Below are positions 43,157 to 50,540 of a DNA stretch of 64,000 bases, piece by piece (within the stretch, counting starts at the first letter, position 1; each line of letters begins with the position of its first letter). Made by a program: the position numbers and the translations under genes. A model generated the notes under the pieces. That model was not told the origin of the DNA, ran no database searches, and saw nothing but the letters and a program-made list of their open reading frames with translations. The stretch comes from JAZDDE01 sp039714435 (GTDB taxonomy: Bacteria > Gemmatimonadota > Gemmatimonadetes > Palauibacterales > Palauibacteraceae): assembly GCA_039714435.1 (NCBI GenBank), contig JBDLJJ010000001.1:5253-69252 (forward strand). Reading direction: 5' to 3'.

Positions 43157-43882
43157 ATGAAAGAGCCTCAGCCGTTCGGGTTCGGAGACATCTCCGTTCC
43201 CGTTCAGACATTCGGCAACGGGTCGCGGCGAGTGCTGTTTCTTCCCGGCATGGGGGTCCACCCCAGTTACTACGAGGAGAGCCTGGCGCGGCTGTCTCGA
43301 CATGTTCGCCTCATCACCCCGGATCTCTCGTTCCGCAGCCGCGGTGAGCTACCGCAGGCGATCACGGAATACCGCAGGCTCGCAGCCGAACTCGCCCGCG
43401 CCTTTGGACCTCTGGATGCGACCGTGGGCCACTCCTTCGGTGGCCTGGTCGCGCTGCTGTGCGAGCAGCACGCTATCGCACTGTCTCCGACCGTCCCGGT
43501 TCGGATCGGCTGGATAAGGAAGTTCGGGAGGTCCGTCCTCATGCAGCTGCGGGAGTACGCAGGGCTGGAGGGCCGAAAAGGACCCAGGTGGGCGTTCGGC
43601 CTGCTCCGCGACTACGCGGGCAGAGTCTTCACGCGGCCAGATCTGCTGTTTCCGGTTGTCGGCGCGACGATGGGAAACCCGGCAGAGCCGTTCCTGCCCA
43701 GCGCTCCCAGGGCCCACGTCGTCCTGGCGGAGCGTGATCATCTGTACACCCGTAGCGAGTCGGAGCGGTACCTCGAGGCGGGGGGAGAGAGTATGGTCGT
43801 GCGCACGGTGCAGCGAGGCCACGGGTGGCCTGGCACCGATCCAGTCCTATTCGAACAGCAGGTGCTCCAGGCCCTGGACTAG
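43157..43882 (+). CDS. Alpha/beta hydrolase
   Basis: A 241-residue predicted cytoplasmic alpha/beta-fold hydrolase. It has the oxyanion stretch LFLPGMGVHPSYYEE, the nucleophile elbow VGHSFGGL (Ser in GHSFG), an acid candidate in VVLAERDHLY and the catalytic histidine in RGHGWPG. The substrate cannot be predicted. The gene stands alone, divergent from miaB, and about 25 bp from the convergent outer-membrane protein gene. A thioesterase, lactonase or esterase would all be compatible. Confidence 0.8.
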   Translation: MKEPQPFGFGDISVPVQTFGNGSRRVLFLPGMGVHPSYYEESLARLSRHVRLITPDLSFRSRGELPQAITEYRRLAAELARAFGPLDATVGHSFGGLVALLCEQHAIALSPTVPVRIGWIRKFGRSVLMQLREYAGLEGRKGPRWAFGLLRDYAGRVFTRPDLLFPVVGATMGNPAEPFLPSAPRAHVVLAERDHLYTRSESERYLEAGGESMVVRTVQRGHGWPGTDPVLFEQQVLQALD

Positions 43883-43907
43883 GGCTAGGGACGGCGCGGC
43901 GCCCAGA

Positions 43908-45098
43908 CTACGGGCGGCGAATCGAGATCGTAAGCGCCGTGCGGGTGAATGACTCCTCAAAGCCGGACACTGCCGCCTCCCCTCTCGAACCGACCTCGCC
44001 GGACAGGTCCAGCACGGCCTTTCCACCAGCCGTCGAGAGTCCAAGCCCGAACGTAACTGCGGTCTCTCTGGCCTGCCGCCTCCCGATCGGAAAGAACGGA
44101 AGGTCCGCAAAACGGTACCCCAGGCGAAGCGGGACGCTAGCCGAACCCAACGTCAGATGGCTCCATTCGATTCCGCCGCCGGCCCAGGTAACGCTCGCTA
44201 CTCCGACGCTGTTGAAGTCGCCCTTGGCTCTGGACCACTGACTCCAGCCACCCGACGCGGCCAGCAGGAGCTTCGGAGACAGGCGCGCCGAACCGCCGAA
44301 AGCTACTTCGATGGGCATGTCGAACTGTTGCGTCACGCCTGTGTCCTGCTGGTCGGCCTCGAGCGCTGATGTCCGGCTCACCGAGCCGCCGATTCGAAAC
44401 CGGCCATCGGCCTCCCAGGCCAGGCCACCTCTGATCCGGCTCGCGGCGTACGTCAGCCTCGAAAAGTCCTCCACCGGTGTCAGTGTGGGCATGACGCCCG
44501 TGGGGTCCGCTTCGAAGCGCCGCGATACGACCTGCCGCAGCGCCCCGAACACCGGCCCACCGGAGACACCGACGGTCAAAGGTCCCACGCGGCGGGCAAG
44601 CGATATGTCCAGGGAACTGATGCCGCCATCGTGTTCACGCTTCTCTTCGAAGGGGAATCGCCCGAAAGAGGTCACCAGGGTGTCGGGAAATACGACCAGA
44701 AAGTCCTGGTCCAGTTCGTTTCGCAGCCCCACTCCGACCACCCAGCGCCCGATCGGGACCACGGCCTGCATGAGACCGATCCGGCTTCGCTTGGCCTGAT
44801 CTTCGCCGCCCGCCGTGACGAGAGTGATGCTTTCCGGATTCAGCGACAAGCCGATAACGTTGCCCGCGAAGCCCGTCAGGTCGGCGGGATTGAGAAGGTT
44901 GAGCGAGCCCCCCAGCAAGCCGACAGCCGCACCACCGAGCGCAGCCGTTCGCCCATCCGTGGCGGCCACGGGCGCCCCGAGTCCGAGCGACGTGACCGGC
45001 ACCTGGGCCTCGAGCACGTCTGGATGTGCCATCAGGGCCAAACCCGACGCGAGAACGGACAAGGCCTGCAGGGCCAGGGGGCGTGGTGCGTTCATCAT
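43908..45098 (-). CDS. Outer-membrane beta-barrel protein (PorV/FadL-like)
   Basis: A 396-residue secreted protein with a signal peptide (cleavage near VLEAQVP, about residue 31). The mature start GRTAALGGAAVGLLGGSLNLLNPADL resembles the N-termini of PorV/PorQ and FadL-type barrels (AALGGA and NPA motifs). The remainder alternates hydrophobic and polar residues as a barrel would, and it ends TRTALTISIRRP. No ligand is apparent. Its start overlaps the upstream lipoprotein gene by 4 bp, so the pair is probably made together and may act together at the outer membrane. Could equally be described as a hypothetical barrel. Confidence 0.65.
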   Translation of the reverse strand: MMNAPRPLALQALSVLASGLALMAHPDVLEAQVPVTSLGLGAPVAATDGRTAALGGAAVGLLGGSLNLLNPADLTGFAGNVIGLSLNPESITLVTAGGEDQAKRSRIGLMQAVVPIGRWVVGVGLRNELDQDFLVVFPDTLVTSFGRFPFEEKREHDGGISSLDISLARRVGPLTVGVSGGPVFGALRQVVSRRFEADPTGVMPTLTPVEDFSRLTYAASRIRGGLAWEADGRFRIGGSVSRTSALEADQQDTGVTQQFDMPIEVAFGGSARLSPKLLLAASGGWSQWSRAKGDFNSVGVASVTWAGGGIEWSHLTLGSASVPLRLGYRFADLPFFPIGRRQARETAVTFGLGLSTAGGKAVLDLSGEVGSRGEAAVSGFEESFTRTALTISIRRP

Positions 45099-46357
45099 GG
45101 CAGCTCGAACTCGGTGGGTGGTGTCACGATGAGGCGCAGTCCGGGCTGGAAAGCCGGCGCCGATTGAGAAGATCCGAACTCCCAGCGTCCGAGCGTCGTC
45201 CCTTCGGGAATCGTTCGCAGACCTAAATTAATAAACTGGATCGTGTCGTTGCTCGACCAGCGCTGCAACAGGGCCGTGGCAGGAAACTCCAGACTCACAC
45301 CAGCCGCCAGAGAATCGGGATCGAGAACTTCCGCTCCGAGCCCCAGATTGGGTCCAACCGGCACCTTTTCTCCTTCGGTGAGCGGATCTCCGGTTACTTC
45401 GAAAGCACCAGCGGCAATCGACTGGGTCAGTGCGAACGGGTCCGTGGGAGTAGCCAGCGGGCGGAGCTGGAACACCGCGTCGTTGATCACCGCGCCTCGA
45501 AGCGCGAAACCCGCCACAGATTCCGGAATTTGAAACCTTATGTACGCCCGGGCGGCCGGAAGACCTCCGAGCCGCAGACCGAGGCCGACTGCAGGCGGCG
45601 GCGGATCGAAAATGAATGTCTGCTCGGAAGGGGTTCGCGCTACCTGAACGACCGTGTCGCCCGCCGCGGCGCCCAACAGCAGGGCCGTCGCCGACACCTG
45701 TAGCACTACACCACGGGCCTCCATGGAGAGCGCCAGACCGGGTTCGCCATCGGTGGCCCTCCAGGCCGTGAAGAGAGAGTCGATGTTGCCCGACAGGGGA
45801 ACGAAAATCGTGTCGGGAAAGGTCTCCGCAGTCAGAGTGTCGAGGTCAAGCGTGCCCAGGAGCGCGCCCAGGTCTCCCCCAGGGATCATCCAGGGGACGC
45901 CAGCCGAGGCCTCGCTCCAGGTCGCCTCTCGTTCCACGAAAGAACCGTCCAGGCTGAAGGCCGAAAGCGAGAACGGGGCAGCGAAAGCGGAATCAGGCAG
46001 GACCGAGAGAACGGTATCCACCACGAGCCTCAGGGACGCTGCAACGAACGAGTCGACCGCAACCCGAAGCGTCGTGTCGACCTGCACCGAGTCGGGAATG
46101 GTCGAGAACCGCGCCAGCATGCGCGAATCCAGACCGTCTTGATCCGCTACTATGCTGAACGGCGCCGCGCCCGGGATCGCGTAGCCGACATATGTCGTGT
46201 CTTCAAACGACACGAAGTCAGCCGCCCGAAGCTCGATTTCTACGGTTGGCGCCGAGCTCCCTGGAGCGTCTTCCGGGGAGACATCCGTAATCGCGTCCTC
46301 GGTGCAACCGGCCGCCGTCAGCAGCGAGAACAAAATCGCCGCACGTATACGGGTCAC
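45095..46357 (-). CDS. Lipoprotein with DNRLRE-like C-terminal region
   Basis: A 420-residue lipoprotein: GTG start and signal MTRIRAAILFSLLTAAGC with the lipid cysteine at 18. The mature part is acidic and beta-rich. The C-terminal third (ARAYIRFQIPE, VINDAVFQL, LLQRWSSNDTIQFINLGL, FGSSQSAPAFQPGLRLIV) resembles DNRLRE-type beta-sandwich modules found in secreted proteins. Function unknown. Coupled by 4-bp overlaps to cdd upstream (GTGA) and to the outer-membrane protein downstream. The pair could be a surface complex; this is inference from gene order. Confidence 0.65.
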   Translation of the reverse strand: MTRIRAAILFSLLTAAGCTEDAITDVSPEDAPGSSAPTVEIELRAADFVSFEDTTYVGYAIPGAAPFSIVADQDGLDSRMLARFSTIPDSVQVDTTLRVAVDSFVAASLRLVVDTVLSVLPDSAFAAPFSLSAFSLDGSFVEREATWSEASAGVPWMIPGGDLGALLGTLDLDTLTAETFPDTIFVPLSGNIDSLFTAWRATDGEPGLALSMEARGVVLQVSATALLLGAAAGDTVVQVARTPSEQTFIFDPPPPAVGLGLRLGGLPAARAYIRFQIPESVAGFALRGAVINDAVFQLRPLATPTDPFALTQSIAAGAFEVTGDPLTEGEKVPVGPNLGLGAEVLDPDSLAAGVSLEFPATALLQRWSSNDTIQFINLGLRTIPEGTTLGRWEFGSSQSAPAFQPGLRLIVTPPTEFELP

Positions 46358-46770
46358 GGTAGCTGGCCCGGACCGAAATGTCCCGGTAGAAGCTCGCTCA
46401 AGCCCCAGGACTGTCTGGCGCCGGATGTTCCCTCACTGATCACCTCGAGGTCGACTCCGAACTCCGACAGCGCCTGTCTGCACATTCCGCAGGGCGTGAC
46501 AGGATCCGCGCCGCTGGAACATATGAAGATCTTTCGGAATCTTTTGGCCCCGGCGGCGACTGCCGCTCCGAGAGCAACACGCTCGGCGCACACGGATACC
46601 GGGTAGGAAGCATTTTCCACATTGCAACCCCCGAATACTCGACCGTCTTCCGCCTCCAGGGCCGCACCCACATGAAATTTCGAATATGGTGCATAGGCGC
46701 GTTCCATAGCCTGGTGCGCGCATGTTGCCAGCTCTGCTATGTCCAGGTCCGTCTCCTCCCTAGTCTTCAC
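46354..46770 (-). CDS. cdd: Cytidine deaminase
   Basis: Pyrimidine salvage enzyme converting cytidine or deoxycytidine to uridine or deoxyuridine. The 138 residues of the homotetrameric type show SKFHVGAALEAEDG, NVENASYPVSVCAERVALG (zinc cysteine and catalytic glutamate) and PCGMCRQALSEF (the other two zinc cysteines). Start GTG at 46770, 18 bp after the alr stop. Its stop overlaps the lipoprotein start by 4 bp. Confidence 0.95.
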   Translation of the reverse strand: MKTREETDLDIAELATCAHQAMERAYAPYSKFHVGAALEAEDGRVFGGCNVENASYPVSVCAERVALGAAVAAGAKRFRKIFICSSGADPVTPCGMCRQALSEFGVDLEVISEGTSGARQSWGLSELLPGHFGPGQLP

Positions 46771-46788
46771 CTAGTGTTCAGATATCTG

Positions 46789-47928
46789 TCACGACTCGTC
46801 GCCGACCTCCAGGCGGGGCAAGCGGGCCGCCCAGCCTGTGAGAATCTCATAACCGATCGTCCCACTGGCCTGAGCGAGCTTTTCAAGGCCGATGGAGCTC
46901 TGTCCATCGTTACCGAGGAACGTGACGATATCGCCTCTTCTCACGCCCGGAATCCCCGTCACGTCCAGGACAGTCGAATCCATACACACCGCGCCCCTGA
47001 TCGGTGCCACCTGGCCGGCGACCAGGGCGCTGCCGCTGTTCGACAGCCGCCACGGAAGCCCGTCTCCGTACCCTATGGCCACCGTGGCGAGCCGTCCATC
47101 CTCCGGCGCTGTGTACGTGGCGCCATAGCTCACCGTCTGTCCGGCCCGAACATCTCTCACGCCCGCGACTCGCGCCCTGACCGACAGGACTGGACGCGGC
47201 GCCTCAGCGCCGGCAACCGCGCCTCCGTACAGAAAGTACCCGGTTCGGACGACGTCAGCCGTGAGCGACGGATACAGGATCGACGCCGCGCTGTTGGCTG
47301 CGTGCACGAAACCCGGCTTGACACCCGACTCCCGCATGGCCTCTACGACCCGCTCAAACCGGCTCCACTGGATCTGCGTGGCCCGTTCGTCCGCTCCGGC
47401 CGAGTGGAAGTGCGTAAACGTGCTGCCCAGGTGCAAGCGCCCGCCATCTACGTGCCTGGCCAGATCGGCAATCCAACTGTCGGGGTCCTCCCAACCGAAG
47501 CCGCTCCGGCTCATTCCCGTATCGATCTCGACATGAACGGTCGGGACCAGGCCGCGTTCCCGCCCTGCTGCGGCCAACGACTCAGCGGCCGCTATGTCGG
47601 GCAACGCTGGCTCCAGACGTTCACCTAGTAGGGCTGCCAGCTCGGTGGGCAGGGTCGGAGCGAACACGAGTACCCTTCCGGCCCAGCCCGCACTGCGAAG
47701 AGATGCTCCCTCGGCCGCGGTCGCCACACCGAATCCCCACGGGCCCAGTGGTCCGAGTGTCCGCATCACCCACTCGGCACCAAGTCCGTATCCGTCTGCC
47801 TTGACCATTGGCACTACCTGACAACCAGCCGGGAGATGCGTCTCAATCTGCCGGTAGTTTGCACACAACGCGCCAGAGTCCACTTCGACCCAGGCGCGTT
47901 CTCGACCATCGTTTGACACTGTTTTCAA
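46789..47928 (-). CDS. alr: Alanine racemase
   Basis: PLP-dependent interconversion of L- and D-alanine for peptidoglycan. The 379 residues include the PLP lysine in PMVKADGYGLGA, EIDTGMSRSGF, THFHSAG, the catalytic tyrosine region SYGATYTAPEDGRLATVAIG and GAVCMDSTVLDV. The listed start is TTG at 47928. A -10-like GGGTATACT lies only 9 bp before it, so either the mRNA is nearly leaderless or translation starts at an internal codon closer to AWVEVDSGAL. Divergent from mazG with a 23-bp gap. Confidence 0.94.
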   Translation of the reverse strand: MKTVSNDGRERAWVEVDSGALCANYRQIETHLPAGCQVVPMVKADGYGLGAEWVMRTLGPLGPWGFGVATAAEGASLRSAGWAGRVLVFAPTLPTELAALLGERLEPALPDIAAAESLAAAGRERGLVPTVHVEIDTGMSRSGFGWEDPDSWIADLARHVDGGRLHLGSTFTHFHSAGADERATQIQWSRFERVVEAMRESGVKPGFVHAANSAASILYPSLTADVVRTGYFLYGGAVAGAEAPRPVLSVRARVAGVRDVRAGQTVSYGATYTAPEDGRLATVAIGYGDGLPWRLSNSGSALVAGQVAPIRGAVCMDSTVLDVTGIPGVRRGDIVTFLGNDGQSSIGLEKLAQASGTIGYEILTGWAARLPRLEVGDES

Positions 47929-47936
47929 GGCCGGCG

Positions 47937-47946
47937 TAGTATACCC
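47937..47946. promoter_or_regulatory. Compact divergent promoter between alr and mazG
   Basis: The 23-bp gap holds the palindrome GTATAC (47939-47944). Read on the minus strand it gives GGGTATACT (47946 to 47938), an extended -10 for alr like those before rlmN and lexA. Read on the plus strand TAGTAT (47937-47942) could serve mazG. Both predicted start sites fall within a few bases of the annotated start codons. Confidence 0.4.
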
Positions 47947-47951
47947 GCCGC

Positions 47952-48770
47952 ATGTCTAGCGAGCAACAGATTCCCCAGTCAGCCGGCGGGCCCGCCCCTC
48001 ACCCTGATGCGGCCCGGCCGCAAGACGAAAGTCTCGGCCGAGCGCTGGCCCTGGTCCGCTTCCTGCGCTCCGCATGTGAGTGGGACGCGGCTCAGACGCC
48101 GGCCAGCCTTAGACCTTACCTGATAGAAGAGGCGCAGGAGGTGGCCCAGGCGATTCTCAGGGGCTCAGACGACGATCTCCGAGACGAACTCGGAGACCTG
48201 CTCCTGAACGTGGCCTTTCAACTTGTTCTAGCGGAGGAGCGGGACGCTTTCACGAGTAATGACGTGGTCGCGAGCCTGGAAGCCAAGATGCGGCGCCGGC
48301 ATCCTCATCTGTATGGAGACGCTTCATCAAATCCAGGCTGGGAGAAGCTGAAGGCAGCGGAGCGCACTGAGCAGGATCCTTTTGACGGGATGCCAGACGC
48401 GCTCGAGCCTCTTAACCGGGCCCTCAGGCTCCAGGATCGCGCCGCTGCACTCCGGTTCGATTGGCCCGATCACTCTGGCCCGGCTTCCAAGCTACGAGAA
48501 GAATTGCTCGAACTCGAAGAAGCCGTGCGGGGAGACGAGAGCGGCAGTGAGGTCGAAGAAGAGCTGGGAGACATTCTGTTCACAGCCGTGAACCTGGCAC
48601 GCCTGCTGGGCGTTCATCCAGCAGTGGCGCTGGACGCGGCATCCGACAAGTTCGCCCGGCGCTTCAAGCATCTTGTGCGGCGCGCCAACGAGCAGGGCCT
48701 CGACATGGAGTGCGCCGAGCTGGAGGAGCTCGAAGCGATCTGGCTGGCCGTAAAGAGAACCGAGGCCTGA
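47952..48770 (+). CDS. mazG: Nucleoside triphosphate pyrophosphohydrolase MazG
   Basis: Hydrolyses (d)NTPs to NMP and PPi, clearing non-canonical or excess nucleotides. The 272 residues contain two MazG domains with EExxE metal-binding helices: LIEEAQEVAQAI with DELGDLLLNVAF (first), and REELLELEEAV with EEELGDILFTAVN (second). The first 35 residues are not conserved. ATG at 47952 lacks a Shine-Dalgarno, fitting a near-leaderless transcript from the compact divergent promoter. Confidence 0.93.
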   Translation: MSSEQQIPQSAGGPAPHPDAARPQDESLGRALALVRFLRSACEWDAAQTPASLRPYLIEEAQEVAQAILRGSDDDLRDELGDLLLNVAFQLVLAEERDAFTSNDVVASLEAKMRRRHPHLYGDASSNPGWEKLKAAERTEQDPFDGMPDALEPLNRALRLQDRAAALRFDWPDHSGPASKLREELLELEEAVRGDESGSEVEEELGDILFTAVNLARLLGVHPAVALDAASDKFARRFKHLVRRANEQGLDMECAELEELEAIWLAVKRTEA

Positions 48771-48801
48771 GCCAGGCCTCAGTTCCAGTTCTGGTCGGGG
48801 T

Positions 48802-49074
48802 TTAGCCCCCCGTAAGCTGCCGGACCTGCCGCTGGCCTTTCTTCACGCCTGCTACCACCGCACCACCCAGGATCAACGGCACTCCGAATCCGGTCAGCGG
48901 AGTAATGGCGACTACCGCTCCGGTCAGCAGCGCCGCGGCACCACCCGCCAGCCATGGCGCGCGACGTCCCTGAGCCGCGTCCACGAATCTGAGGCGATTT
49001 CGAACGTAGTCACGCGTGCGTGTATATGTGGCGTATGCGCCGGCGCCCAATAGGGCTAGTAAGACAGCTTCCAT
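48802..49074 (-). CDS. Small membrane protein, unknown
   Basis: A 90-residue protein with an N-terminal hydrophobic stretch (about 4-15), an Arg-rich loop (TRTRDYVRNRLRFVD) and two close hydrophobic segments (about 43-60 and 62-78) rich in Gly/Ala/Val. A good Shine-Dalgarno (GAGAGGAGA) precedes the ATG. I recognise no family. It lies downstream of asnS on the same strand, 89 bp after its stop, and converges on mazG. Confidence 0.6.
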   Translation of the reverse strand: MEAVLLALLGAGAYATYTRTRDYVRNRLRFVDAAQGRRAPWLAGGAAALLTGAVVAITPLTGFGVPLILGGAVVAGVKKGQRQVRQLTGG

Positions 49075-49163
49075 TATTTTGTCTCCTCTCTACACCGCTG
49101 TACGCGCCGAGAGAGCCAAAAGTTGCATCTCGCCCCGCCGAGCCTGAGGGATAACGCTACCCA

Positions 49164-50456
49164 TCAGGGATTGAGGCGATTCATGAGGCGCGGGAACGGA
49201 ATCGCCTCGCGCAGATGGGGAAGGCCGCAGATCCAGCTTATCGTTCGCTCCAGGCCGAGCCCGAAGCCGCTGTGCGGAAACGAACCATACTTCCGCAGGT
49301 CCAGGTACCAGTCATACTCGGCCTCCGGCAAACCCTCTTCCCTGATGCGGGCCAGGAGCCTGTCGTGATCGTCCTCGCGCTGGCTTCCTCCGATGATCTC
49401 CCCATACCCCTCCGGAGCGAGCAGATCGTTACACTTCACCGTGCGCGGGTCCTCCGGGTTTTCCTTCATGTAGAAGGCTTTGGCCTGTTTGGGGTAATCA
49501 TACACGAAAACTGGCCGATCCCGGTCGGATGTGAGAAGAGTCTCGTCCTCTCCTCCCAGGTCGTCGCCCCACGTCACGTCGCTTCCCCTGGCCTGAAGAA
49601 GCTCGACAGCCTCCGTATAGCTCATGCGCCCGAAGGGTGAGACAATCTTTTCCAGCACCTCCCGGTCTCGCCCCAATACTTCCAGTTCCGGTCCTTTTCG
49701 GTCCAGTACTCTGGCCACGATGTAGGTGACGAACTCCTCCTGAAGCGCCATGTTGCCGTCGCTGTCGAGCCATGCGACCTCCGGCTCCACCATCCAGAAC
49801 TCGGTGAGATGTCTTCTGGTCTTGGACTTTTCGGCCCGGAAAGTGGGGCCGAAACAGTACACTTTCCCGAACGCGGCAGCGCCCGCTTCCACGTACAACT
49901 GGCCTGTCTGGGCCAGATACGCCTTGCCCAGATCGAAGTACTCCGTCTCGAACAAGGTCCCCGCTGACTCTCCGATCGAGCCGGTGAGGATAGGCGTGTC
50001 GATGAGCGTAAACTCTCTCTCATAGAAGAAGTCGCGGATCGCCTTCACTACCTCGTCGCGAATCCGCAGCACGGCGTGAGGCCGCTTGTGCCGCATCCAG
50101 AGATGCCGCTTGTTGTGGAGAAAATCGGGGCCGTGCTCCTTCGGCTGGATGGGGTACTCGTCCGAGCTTCCGACCAGGCCTACCTCGGTGGCCGTGACTT
50201 CCACGCCGCCCGGCGCTCTAGTGTCCTCGCGCACCGTGCCCCGGATTTCGACGCTGGCCTCGATGCTCAGGGCTTTGACCGTCTCCCACGAAGCGTCGTC
50301 CAGATCGTCCCGCGCCGCGATGACCTGCACGATACCCGTACCATCCCGGAACTGGAGAAAAGAGATCTTACCGCTCGAGCGTAGCTGATGAATCCAGCCT
50401 CGGAGAGTCACCGATTCTCCGGTCTGAGTGGACAGGGATTTTATTGTGCAGTCCAT
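49164..50456 (-). CDS. asnS: Asparagine--tRNA ligase
   Basis: Class II synthetase charging tRNA-Asn. The protein of about 430 residues has an OB-fold start (SVTLRGWIHQLRSSGKISFL), motif 2 region GPTFRAEKSKTRRHLTEFWM (first 20 residues given), the AsnRS-type VYDYPKQAKAFYMKEN and motif 3 GFGLGLERTISWI. The ATG at 50456 gives a canonical N-terminus and normal length; a TTG at 50534 would add 26 unconserved residues but shorten the gap to recG to 6 bp. Downstream of recG in the division-cluster run. Confidence 0.94.
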   Translation of the reverse strand: MDCTIKSLSTQTGESVTLRGWIHQLRSSGKISFLQFRDGTGIVQVIAARDDLDDASWETVKALSIEASVEIRGTVREDTRAPGGVEVTATEVGLVGSSDEYPIQPKEHGPDFLHNKRHLWMRHKRPHAVLRIRDEVVKAIRDFFYEREFTLIDTPILTGSIGESAGTLFETEYFDLGKAYLAQTGQLYVEAGAAAFGKVYCFGPTFRAEKSKTRRHLTEFWMVEPEVAWLDSDGNMALQEEFVTYIVARVLDRKGPELEVLGRDREVLEKIVSPFGRMSYTEAVELLQARGSDVTWGDDLGGEDETLLTSDRDRPVFVYDYPKQAKAFYMKENPEDPRTVKCNDLLAPEGYGEIIGGSQREDDHDRLLARIREEGLPEAEYDWYLDLRKYGSFPHSGFGLGLERTISWICGLPHLREAIPFPRLMNRLNP

Positions 50457-50540
50457 AGATTCCGTGACCCGGGGCGTCGATTGTGTGTTCTGAGGAGCGG
50501 CGGCGAAGCTAGGCCTGTGCTGCGAGGCCGTCAACGCCGG

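Noticed and set aside
43014..43211. Extension of miaB to 43211
   Set aside because: It would overlap the start of the divergent hydrolase gene and adds residues with no MiaB similarity.
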